This document shows, piece by piece, positions 1 through 5,117 of a stretch of DNA of 5,117 nt. Below the pieces are notes generated by a model. That model was not told where the DNA came from. It searched no databases and saw nothing but the letters and a program-made list of their open reading frames with translations. The stretch covers positions 1 through 5,117 of the forward strand of contig JAGLGG010000003.1 of the NCBI GenBank assembly GCA_023144145.1. Direction: 5' to 3'. Every line of letters starts with the position of its first letter. Position 1 is the stretch's first letter. Source of the DNA: Anaerolineales bacterium. GTDB taxonomy: Bacteria; Chloroflexota; Anaerolineae; Anaerolineales; E44-bin32. Both the position numbers and the translations under genes were made by a program.

Positions 1-2
1 TC

Positions 3-587
3 GTCCGCATCGATATCGAAGATTCGCCCGTCATCGAACGAACTATTCAATTGTTTAATGATTTAAGAGAATCCAATTTTAAAAACGTTGGGATTGCCAT
101 CCAATCTTACCTATTCCGAAGTGAGGCTGATACTCATGCCCTCCTGGATGCGGGAGCTCGAATAAGGTTAGTAAAAGGCGCCTATCAGGAACCACCTGAA
201 ATTGCCTACTCAAATAAGAAAGACGTCGATAAAAACTTTGATCACCTTGCCAGGATCATGATCGATTATTCCTTAACTCATGGTGCTGAGCCCGTATCGA
301 TGGATGGTAAAACGCCCCCGGTTGTAGCAATCGCTACTCATGATGAAAAGAGGATCAAGTTCTCACGGGATTATGCATTCAGCGTTGGCCTGAAACGTGA
401 GGCTCTCGAATTCCAGATGTTATATGGGATTAGGACTGATTTACAGGCAGAATTGAATGCGGAGGGTTATCCAGTGCGGGTTTACGTTCCGTATGGATTG
501 GAGTGGTATCCATATTTTGTGCGAAGGCTCGCAGAACGACCCGCAAACCTATGGTTTTTCCTATCTAACTTAATGCGAAGAGCATGA
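3..587 (+). CDS. Proline dehydrogenase, monofunctional, FAD-dependent (5' truncated by window edge)
   Basis: The enzyme oxidises L-proline to 1-pyrroline-5-carboxylate, passing electrons to FAD and then usually to the quinone pool; it is the first step of proline catabolism. The reading frame is open from base 3, so the visible part is about 194 residues and roughly 100 N-terminal residues are missing; TTG at 51 is an internal codon. Visible family motifs in order are VRIDIEDS, GIAIQSYLFR, RLVKGAYQEP (with the conserved active-site Lys), ATHDEKRI, EFQMLYGIR, and the C-terminal YFVRRLAERPAN, whose Arg pair binds the proline carboxylate in this family. A short extra loop (VSMDGKTPPV) precedes the ATHD motif. 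No P5C dehydrogenase domain follows, so this is the stand-alone form rather than PutA. The stop overlaps a possible ATG at 584, but the next gene probably starts at 614. Family assignment is very secure. Confidence 0.95.
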   Translation, partial: VRIDIEDSPVIERTIQLFNDLRESNFKNVGIAIQSYLFRSEADTHALLDAGARIRLVKGAYQEPPEIAYSNKKDVDKNFDHLARIMIDYSLTHGAEPVSMDGKTPPVVAIATHDEKRIKFSRDYAFSVGLKREALEFQMLYGIRTDLQAELNAEGYPVRVYVPYGLEWYPYFVRRLAERPANLWFFLSNLMRRA

Positions 588-602
588 TCATCGTCTCCAC
601 TC

Positions 603-608
603 GGAGAG
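603..608 (+). promoter_or_regulatory. Ribosome binding site for the SDR gene
   Basis: GGAGAG lies 5 nt before ATG 614. It decides between two in-frame starts: the upstream ATG at 584, which overlaps the proline dehydrogenase stop, has only a weak purine stretch before it. The protein from 614 also begins right before the first Rossmann strand (NKVAVVTG), as usual for the family. Confidence 0.6.
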
Positions 609-613
609 TAATT

Positions 614-1345
614 ATGGATCTACTTAATAAGGTTGCGGTCGTCACTGGATCCGCCCATCGACTCGGGCGCCAGATCGCGCACTCCCTTGCAGAACACGGC
701 TGCCACCTCATGGTACACTTCCATCAAGCAGCAGAAGAGGCACGAAAAACCACCGCCGAACTGAGAGAATTTGGGGTTGAGGCCTTCTGCATTCAAGCGG
801 ATTTGAGCCAAAGGCGCGGAATCCTAAGATTATTTGAGGCAGTTGATAAGGAATTCGGACGAGTGGATGTCCTGGTTAATTCCGCCGCTATCCTTAGACC
901 AAGCCCCCTTTTGGAAGTCGATGAAGAGGATTGGGACCAAACCATTTCCTTAAATCTTAAAGGCGCCTTTTTCTGCCTACAAGCCGCTGCCCAAAGAATG
1001 AAAAAACAAGGTGAGGGATCGATCATCAACATCTCTGATGTCATTGGCCACAAGCCGTGGAATCAGTTCCCAGTTCATAGCATTAGTAAAATCGGATTAG
1101 AAATGCTGACCAAACTCGCCGCACTATCATTGGCACCGAATATCAGAGTGAATGCCATTGCCCCAGGGCTAATAATGAAGCCCCAAGGGATGGACGATGC
1201 CAGATGGGAGAAATTAGCTGAACAATCACCGGCACGTAGAAGCGGAACACCGACTGAAATTACACAAGCGGTAATTTTTCTGTTGAAAAATGATTACGTT
1301 AATGGCGAAATTCTGGTGGTTGACGGCGGTCTTTCATTAACGTGA
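614..1345 (+). CDS. Short-chain dehydrogenase/reductase, pteridine reductase (PTR1/FolM)-like
   Basis: This is a 243-residue classical-length SDR with a Rossmann fold, presumably a cytosolic NAD(P)H-dependent reductase. The cofactor-binding motif TGSAHRLG (11-18) has the RLG form seen in pteridine reductases, and VHFH (34-37) followed by AAEEA resembles the PTR1 segment after strand 2, which points to NADPH. Other family marks are ADLS (62-65), VNSAA (88-92), the catalytic-tetrad Asn in LNLKG (N114), IRVNAIAPG, and a C-terminal VDGGLSLT very like PTR1. The residue usually Ser is Asp (D142), as in PTR1, and Lys is present (K159), but the expected Tyr is His (H155, in HSISK). The true substrate may be a pterin, another carbonyl, or none if the enzyme is inactive. 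Start 614 is chosen on its ribosome binding site; ATG 584 would add 10 residues. The gene ends 13 nt before the next one. Confidence 0.85.
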   Translation: MDLLNKVAVVTGSAHRLGRQIAHSLAEHGCHLMVHFHQAAEEARKTTAELREFGVEAFCIQADLSQRRGILRLFEAVDKEFGRVDVLVNSAAILRPSPLLEVDEEDWDQTISLNLKGAFFCLQAAAQRMKKQGEGSIINISDVIGHKPWNQFPVHSISKIGLEMLTKLAALSLAPNIRVNAIAPGLIMKPQGMDDARWEKLAEQSPARRSGTPTEITQAVIFLLKNDYVNGEILVVDGGLSLT

Positions 1346-1346
1346 C

Positions 1347-1353
1347 GAGGTGG
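1347..1353 (+). promoter_or_regulatory. Ribosome binding site for first DinB-like gene
   Basis: GAGGTGG lies 5 nt before ATG 1359 and directly follows the SDR stop codon. It supports 1359 as the start and suggests independent translation initiation inside one transcript. Confidence 0.55.
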
Positions 1354-1358
1354 TGTAG

Positions 1359-1835
1359 ATGAAAGAAACTGTCCCTCATTTACAGAAGAGGTTGAAGACA
1401 GAAGGTACGAAAATTGCGAGCTTCTTTCTCGAACTTTCCGAGTCCGATTGGGAGCGCGTAGTTTACAACGACGGATCAAAATGGACCCTCCTTCATTTGA
1501 TGAAACACTTCGTATCGGTCGAGCAAGCGTTTCAGTGGTTAATTCAAGATGTCCTTGATGGTGGCACTGGTGCCCGAGAGAATTTTGTAATTGATGAATT
1601 CAACGCGGCTGAAGTCGGACGATTCAGTGAATACAAATCTGATGAAATCATTAACGCTTTTCAAGACTTGCGCAAGGATTCGATTGCCCTAGCTGGTGCG
1701 TTAACAAGCGACGATTTGGAGAAAACGGGAAACCATCCATTTTTTGGTAAAACAAAACTAAAGCGGCTCTTAAAATTCCTCTACACTCATAACAACATGC
1801 ATATGAGGGATGTGCGCCGAGTGATGGGAGAGTAA
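1359..1835 (+). CDS. DinB-like four-helix-bundle protein (first of tandem pair)
   Basis: This is a 158-residue cytosolic protein of the DinB/YfiT-like superfamily, a four-helix bundle that usually binds one divalent metal through three histidines. The expected ligands are visible: H50 in helix 2 (WTLLHLMKH) and H144 and H148 in the last helix (THNNMHMRDV). Length and all-helical composition fit the family. Members include thiol-dependent S-transferases (mycothiol, bacillithiol), a mycothiol-dependent maleylpyruvate isomerase, and many stress-induced proteins of unknown role, so the reaction here cannot be named. It aligns along its whole length with the next gene product, including the Trp-x7-His spacing and the His-x3-His-x2-Asp-Val ending, so the two are diverged paralogues. 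The name refers to the B. subtilis damage-inducible DinB, not to E. coli DNA polymerase IV. Confidence 0.8.
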   Translation: MKETVPHLQKRLKTEGTKIASFFLELSESDWERVVYNDGSKWTLLHLMKHFVSVEQAFQWLIQDVLDGGTGARENFVIDEFNAAEVGRFSEYKSDEIINAFQDLRKDSIALAGALTSDDLEKTGNHPFFGKTKLKRLLKFLYTHNNMHMRDVRRVMGE

Positions 1836-1852
1836 CCCAGATGATAAGAGAC

Positions 1853-1858
1853 GAGGAG
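1853..1858 (+). promoter_or_regulatory. Ribosome binding site for second DinB-like gene
   Basis: GAGGAG lies 5 nt before ATG 1864 but only 2 nt before the in-frame TTG at 1861. The spacing therefore favours ATG 1864 as the start. Confidence 0.6.
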
Positions 1859-1863
1859 ATTTG

Positions 1864-2355
1864 ATGGAAGAGGAAATGGGAGATCGAAAATCAGATATTC
1901 GCACTTTAATTACTACAAGCCATAGTCAGAGTTGGCAAATTTTAGAAAAACTGGATACAGCGGATGGCGAAAGAATCCTTTACCAGGAGGATGGTTATTC
2001 CTGGTCGGTCCACAATCTAATTTCACATCTTGCAGATGCGGAGCGTGGGATGCTTGGGCAAGCACAGCGAGCTGTCGCCGGTAAAATGACGGTCCCTGAT
2101 GATTTTGATTTGGATCGTTGGAATAGGGGCGCCGTCAGAAAAAGCGCTTCTAAAAATATTCCCGAAATCCTCGACCAGCTTCAGGAGGCTTATACCGCAG
2201 GATTAGAATTTCTTGACGGTCTGGATGAGGCCAAATTAGATGTTGAAGGAAGGCATGCGAGCGGGGATATTCTCACTATCGAAGGATTCTTGCGCCGAAT
2301 TGCCCTCCACAGGCTCGAACATGCCAAGGATGTAGAAGCGATCCTCGAAACGTGA
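1864..2355 (+). CDS. DinB-like four-helix-bundle protein (second of tandem pair)
   Basis: This 163-residue protein belongs to the DinB_2-type branch of the DinB/YfiT-like superfamily. The helix 2 motif WSVHNLISHLADAE is typical and carries the first predicted metal ligand, H55; the other two are H149 and H153 in ALHRLEHAKDV. The middle segment (FDLDRWNRGAV, then EILDQLQEAYTAGLEFL) matches the family layout, as does GRHASGD before the last helix. It is more typical of its family than the preceding paralogue, which it follows after 28 nt. The role is unknown: metal-dependent thiol transferase or hydrolase activities are possible for the fold. ATG 1864 is chosen over TTG 1861 because of the ribosome binding site spacing. 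Its stop is 3 nt before the cupin gene, so translation of the two is probably coupled. Confidence 0.82.
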   Translation: MEEEMGDRKSDIRTLITTSHSQSWQILEKLDTADGERILYQEDGYSWSVHNLISHLADAERGMLGQAQRAVAGKMTVPDDFDLDRWNRGAVRKSASKNIPEILDQLQEAYTAGLEFLDGLDEAKLDVEGRHASGDILTIEGFLRRIALHRLEHAKDVEAILET

Positions 2356-2358
2356 TTT

Positions 2359-2787
2359 ATGACCAAATTCCCCATTCATGATTTATTCGTGCGCGAATTG
2401 TTTTATCAAGAAGGTACGGATATACGTTGCCTTCCGGTTCTTAGTTTTGAGGATCATCTTCTCCGCCAATTTGGCAGTGCTCAGTTCATAAGCGCAGAAA
2501 CCGGATATTCGTCTATCAGCTCTCTGAGTGATGCTGCAGATGCAGTGTGGGCCTTACTGCGTGGAAAAGTTACCTTCTATTGGAAGGATAAGCGGACAAA
2601 TTCTCCAACCTTTGAGAGTGAATATGTCCAGATGGCTGATACACCCACCCTCTTGCTAGTCCCCTTCGGAGTAGCATTCAGATATCAGGTTGAGGATGGT
2701 GAAGCGTTAATGCTGAGGTTCACGACGGATTCACACTTCGATTCTCATCAGATCCCCAATTCTGCTATGAAGTCGAAAGAACGATGA
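2359..2787 (+). CDS. Small RmlC-like cupin-fold protein, function unknown
   Basis: This 142-residue protein resembles the beta-barrel of dTDP-4-dehydrorhamnose 3,5-epimerase-like (WxcM/FdtA-type) cupins. The segment from about 60 to 122 reads as strand-rich and contains LLRGKVTFYW, then DKRTNSPTF (compare the DxRxxSPT motif of RmlC), then LLLVPFGVAFRYQ (compare the iP.GfaHgf motif) and ALMLRFTT. It is shorter than RmlC (about 180 residues). It lacks the RG-x-H catalytic histidine, and there is no HxH cupin metal motif, so it is probably neither a normal epimerase nor a metal-dependent oxygenase. The first 55 residues match nothing I recognise. It may bind a ligand or a partner protein. No good ribosome binding site precedes ATG 2359, 3 nt after the previous stop, and its own stop overlaps the next start (ATGA), so translational coupling on both sides is likely. 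Confidence 0.6.
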   Translation: MTKFPIHDLFVRELFYQEGTDIRCLPVLSFEDHLLRQFGSAQFISAETGYSSISSLSDAADAVWALLRGKVTFYWKDKRTNSPTFESEYVQMADTPTLLLVPFGVAFRYQVEDGEALMLRFTTDSHFDSHQIPNSAMKSKER

Positions 2788-3698
2788 TATCGATTCGGAA
2801 CCTTTGGTTATTCTTTCGACTTAGTCGACCGCTGTTCTTATTGGGTGGTGTCTTGCTCTATGGGCTTGGAGCCGCTATCCTGGATTATCTTGGACGACCC
2901 ATTGATCTGACGACTTATCTTCTGGGTCAATTTGCCATTACATCTATTCAACTTATGACACATTTTCTGAATGAGTATATTGATTCCGAATCAGATATTG
3001 AGAATCCTAATCGGACACTCTTGTCAGGAGGAAGTGGCGTAGTCGGAGCCGAGGGACTGCCCAGAAACGTAGCGCTGTTCGGTGCTGCATTTGCCTTGGC
3101 GATAACCGCGACTATCGTGATCATCTTCATAACAACTGCAAATATGCCTGTGATTGCCTGGGTCATTCTAGCGTTGATTTTCCTGGGTGCATTTCTTTAC
3201 AGCCTTCCGCCGATCAGCCTCTCTACTTCAGGATATGGCGAGATAACAACATCAGTCCTTGTTGCAGGGCTTCTACCGGCTTTCGCATTCAGCCTTCAAA
3301 CTGGTGAAATTCACCGCTTGTTGGTGATGACCAGTACGCCATTAATTGCTTTACATTTCGCTATGATGATCGCATTCGAACTGCCGGATTATGCCACCGA
3401 CACAAAATTTGACAAACGTACTTTGATGGTCCGAATGGGTTGGGCTTCGGCGATGCGCCTGCATGATATCGCCATTGTCTTTGCTATTGGAGCGGTAGCG
3501 GTGGCGTTCAGCCTTGGGTTCCCCTGGCGTGTGGCACTTGGATCAACCATATCGCTCCCACTTGCCTTGGCCCAAATCTGGCAATTCTCGCGTATTCGAA
3601 GAGGATTCCCTCCAAACTGGCGGACGATCACTTATACTGCTCTTGCTCTATTTGTCCTGACGGCATACCTGCAACTCGTCGGCTATCTGGTGATTTAA
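2784..3698 (+). CDS. UbiA-family prenyltransferase, integral membrane
   Basis: This 304-residue membrane protein transfers a polyprenyl group from its diphosphate to an aromatic or similar acceptor. About nine hydrophobic segments are visible, near residues 12-33, 43-62, 96-118, 122-141, 153-172, 180-199, 226-246, 248-267 and 283-303. Both Asp-rich Mg-diphosphate motifs are intact: NEYIDSESD (N63, D67, D71), followed by NPNRTLLSGG, and DYATDTKFDKRT (D202, D206, D210), followed by the usual VRMG. YSLPPISL (139-146) and the following GE resemble the MenA-type branch (1,4-dihydroxy-2-naphthoate prenyltransferase), so a menaquinone role is possible. However, no other quinone gene is in the window and the acceptor cannot be read from sequence. 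The start overlaps the cupin stop by 4 nt and the stop is 2 nt before moeA. Confidence 0.88.
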   Translation: MISIRNLWLFFRLSRPLFLLGGVLLYGLGAAILDYLGRPIDLTTYLLGQFAITSIQLMTHFLNEYIDSESDIENPNRTLLSGGSGVVGAEGLPRNVALFGAAFALAITATIVIIFITTANMPVIAWVILALIFLGAFLYSLPPISLSTSGYGEITTSVLVAGLLPAFAFSLQTGEIHRLLVMTSTPLIALHFAMMIAFELPDYATDTKFDKRTLMVRMGWASAMRLHDIAIVFAIGAVAVAFSLGFPWRVALGSTISLPLALAQIWQFSRIRRGFPPNWRTITYTALALFVLTAYLQLVGYLVI

Positions 3699-3700
3699 CC

Positions 3701-4945
3701 TTGCCTGAATTCCTGAAACTTCTCCCTCCCCGCGAAGCATACTCGAAAATGATCGAAGTTCTCTCGGCTGATCTTTCGATCAGGGGAGAAATGGTGGCAA
3801 CCGAATTCGCTCTTGATCGAGTGTTAAAAACGCCCATAAGTGCACCACATGCTCTGCCTCCTTTCGCCAGGTCAACTGTTGATGGATATGCTGTGCTGGC
3901 AGAAGACACCTATGGTGCAAATACAGGGCTTCCTGCCTACTTGAGCCTGGTGGGCGAAATCCGTATGGGTGCACGTGCAGATATTCAAATTAGCCCCACT
4001 CAAGCCGCTCTCATCCACACCGGGGGCATGATCCCGCAAGGATCGAATGCTGTTGTGATGCTTGAGGATACCCAAAAGCTGGGTACCAAGGAGATCGAGG
4101 TTTATAAGCCGGTGGCCTCTGGTGACAATATCCTCCAAGAGGGAGAGGATATTCACAAAGGTGATGTTGTATTTACATCTGGCTTGAGGCTTCGATCCCA
4201 GGATATCGGGGGGCTGATGGCATTGGGGATCACAGAAATTGAGGTTGCCAAACGCCCTCGGGTCGGCATTATTTCCACAGGGAATGAAGTAATCCCTCCA
4301 CACGAAGATGCAAAACCAGGTCAGGTAAGGGATGTTAACTCATACACATTGGCTGCTCTGGTAAAGCGGGCCGGCGGTGAAGCGGTTCGTCATGGAATCA
4401 TCAAGGACGAATTCGAGCAAATCTACGCAGCGGCCAAGCGAGCCCACGAAGAAAACGATATCGTGATTATTACTGCGGGCTCTTCAGTCAGTGCGCATGA
4501 TATTACGTCTGATGTGATCAACGCACTGGGCGATCCAGGAGTTCTGGTGCATGGCATATCGATAAAGCCTGGAAAACCCACCATACTTGCAGTAGCGGAT
4601 GGTGTGCCAGTTATTGGGCTTCCAGGAAATCCAGTGAGCGCACTGGTGATCGCTGGAAACTTTCTAACTCCCCTCATTCATATGTTACTTGGAATCACAG
4701 ATCCATCGCCTGTTCCACGAATAAACGCACGCTTGAGCATCAACCTGAATTCACAATCTGGCCGGGAGGACTACGTACCCGTACAATTGGTTGAGACCAC
4801 GGATGGGACAATGGCCGAACCTGTCTTCGGTAGATCTAATCTCATATTTACCCTAATCCGAGCAGATGGTTTGATCACAATTGCTCCTGAAGTCACAGGT
4901 CTTCCTGCCGGTTCGGACGTGATCGTCGAGCTCTTCCCATGGTAG
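3701..4945 (+). CDS. moeA: Molybdopterin molybdenumtransferase MoeA
   Basis: MoeA inserts molybdate (or tungstate) into adenylylated molybdopterin, giving active molybdenum cofactor in the cytosol. The 414-residue length is standard. The N-terminal part (about 5-180) has LKLLPPREA, PPFARSTVDGYAV with the conserved Asp (D61), and HTGGMIPQGSNAVVMLED. The MoCF-binding domain (about 186-325) has ISTGNEV (E196), VRDVNSY, TAGSSVSAHDIT (D267), ISIKPGKP and GLPGNPVSA. The C-terminal beta domain follows (about 335-414). The GSSVSAHD loop differs from the GGVSVGxxD of E. coli MoeA but keeps the Asp. Start TTG 3701 is favoured because LKLLPPREA is the normal N-terminus and a GGTGAT lies 6 nt upstream; the first ATG downstream (3749) would remove it. 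The stop lies inside the next gene's start region (7-nt overlap). Confidence 0.95.
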   Translation: MPEFLKLLPPREAYSKMIEVLSADLSIRGEMVATEFALDRVLKTPISAPHALPPFARSTVDGYAVLAEDTYGANTGLPAYLSLVGEIRMGARADIQISPTQAALIHTGGMIPQGSNAVVMLEDTQKLGTKEIEVYKPVASGDNILQEGEDIHKGDVVFTSGLRLRSQDIGGLMALGITEIEVAKRPRVGIISTGNEVIPPHEDAKPGQVRDVNSYTLAALVKRAGGEAVRHGIIKDEFEQIYAAAKRAHEENDIVIITAGSSVSAHDITSDVINALGDPGVLVHGISIKPGKPTILAVADGVPVIGLPGNPVSALVIAGNFLTPLIHMLLGITDPSPVPRINARLSINLNSQSGREDYVPVQLVETTDGTMAEPVFGRSNLIFTLIRADGLITIAPEVTGLPAGSDVIVELFPW

Positions 4946-5117
4946 GCGAATCATTCTACCTACATGACGTTCCCCTGGAAGAAGCCTGGAGAAGATTCAC
5001 GGAAGCTCTTCAGACCGAGGGGATATGGAAACCGATCGATTCCGAAATTATCTCCATTGAGCAAGCACTTGGGCGGATCACTGCTGAAGCGGTATGGGCG
5101 CAAATTTCTTCTCCCCA
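4939..5117 (+). CDS. Second MoeA-type molybdopterin biosynthesis protein (3' truncated by window edge)
   Basis: Only the first 59 codons are present. They read as a MoeA N-terminus: FYLHDVPLEEAWRRF (6-20), then ISIEQALGRITAEAVWAQISSP, which precedes the DGYA-type motif in the family. The layout YLxDxPLxEAW...LGRxTAEPVWAxxSSP recalls the longer MoeA proteins that carry a C-terminal LysR-substrate-binding/periplasmic-binding-like domain, common next to a canonical moeA in Chloroflexota and Firmicutes; whether that domain is present lies outside the window. The start overlaps the previous moeA by 7 nt and lacks a clear ribosome binding site, so expression is probably coupled to it. Known doublets may differ in metal (Mo or W) or cofactor variant, but this cannot be decided here. 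Confidence 0.82.
   Translation, partial: MVGESFYLHDVPLEEAWRRFTEALQTEGIWKPIDSEIISIEQALGRITAEAVWAQISSP

Larger units (their letters stand above)
614..5117 (+). other. Probable single transcription unit
   Basis: Seven consecutive same-strand genes are separated by 13, 28, 3, -4, 2 and -7 nt, and the proline dehydrogenase stop lies 26 nt upstream of the first. No hairpin followed by a T-run, and no convincing -35/-10 pair, was seen in any gap. The proline dehydrogenase gene may belong to the same transcript. The promoter and terminator would lie outside the window. Confidence 0.55.

Noticed and set aside
51..53. TTG 51 as a real start for the proline dehydrogenase
   Set aside because: The frame is open upstream to base 3 and encodes the conserved VRIDIEDS segment, so the gene starts outside the window.
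584..613. ATG 584 as the SDR start, overlapping the proline dehydrogenase stop as ATGA
   Set aside because: It has a weak upstream purine stretch, whereas ATG 614 has GGAGAG at 5 nt and puts the Rossmann strand at the usual place. It is not fully excluded.
1836..1863. Possible terminator or promoter in the longest gap, between the DinB-like genes
   Set aside because: The 28 nt hold no stem-loop with a T-run and no -35/-10 pair, only a ribosome binding site.
3749..3751. ATG 3749 as the moeA start
   Set aside because: It would remove the conserved LKLLPPREA N-terminus and the first helix of the family; TTG 3701 keeps them.
3872..4303. 143-codon open frame on the - strand inside moeA
   Set aside because: It lies wholly antisense to a well-supported moeA, its translation is rich in His, Cys and Pro without domain motifs, and it has no recognisable start context.
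1..5117. CRISPR array, tRNA, insertion sequence, phage or defence genes
   Set aside because: There are no spaced repeats, cloverleaf-like segments, transposase or integrase motifs or terminal inverted repeats; coding sequence fills the window.

Overview
The window is a tightly packed stretch of bacterial chromosome in which every supported gene lies on the + strand. It is cut inside a gene at both ends. In order it holds: the C-terminal two thirds of a monofunctional FAD-dependent proline dehydrogenase; a pteridine-reductase-like short-chain dehydrogenase (SDR); two adjacent, diverged DinB-fold proteins; a small RmlC-like cupin; a UbiA-family membrane prenyltransferase; a complete MoeA (molybdopterin molybdenumtransferase); and the first 59 codons of a second MoeA-type protein. 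Gaps run from a 7-nt overlap to 28 nt, so no intergenic space is long enough for an obvious internal promoter or terminator. The run looks like part of one long operon whose promoter lies upstream of the window.

The organism is most likely a free-living bacterium of moderate GC. My best guess is Chloroflexota (Anaerolineae or Dehalococcoidia-like). This rests on three recalled similarities: the proline dehydrogenase with its extra loop before the ATHD motif, the back-to-back moeA genes with the second of the type usually fused to a periplasmic-binding-like domain, and the DinB/UbiA content. None was tested by a search. No phage, insertion sequence, CRISPR or integration signal is visible.

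Region by region: positions 1-587 encode proline catabolism (proline to pyrroline-5-carboxylate, electrons to FAD and probably quinone). Positions 614-1345 encode an NAD(P)H-dependent SDR that resembles PTR1/FolM but has His where the catalytic Tyr should be. Positions 1359-2355 hold the two DinB-like proteins, both keeping the three-His metal site. Positions 2359-2787 encode a cupin without metal-binding histidines. Positions 2784-3698 encode an integral membrane prenyltransferase with both Asp-rich motifs. Positions 3701-5117 carry the moeA pair for molybdenum or tungsten cofactor maturation.

A possible thread is redox cofactor supply: a pterin-type reductase, molybdopterin metal insertion, a prenyltransferase that could make a quinone or other lipid, and a quinone-linked dehydrogenase. 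That link is inference from co-location only. I see no clear evidence for an undescribed multi-gene system. The most unusual items are the His-for-Tyr SDR and the conserved-looking but functionally unassigned DinB-DinB-cupin-UbiA block.
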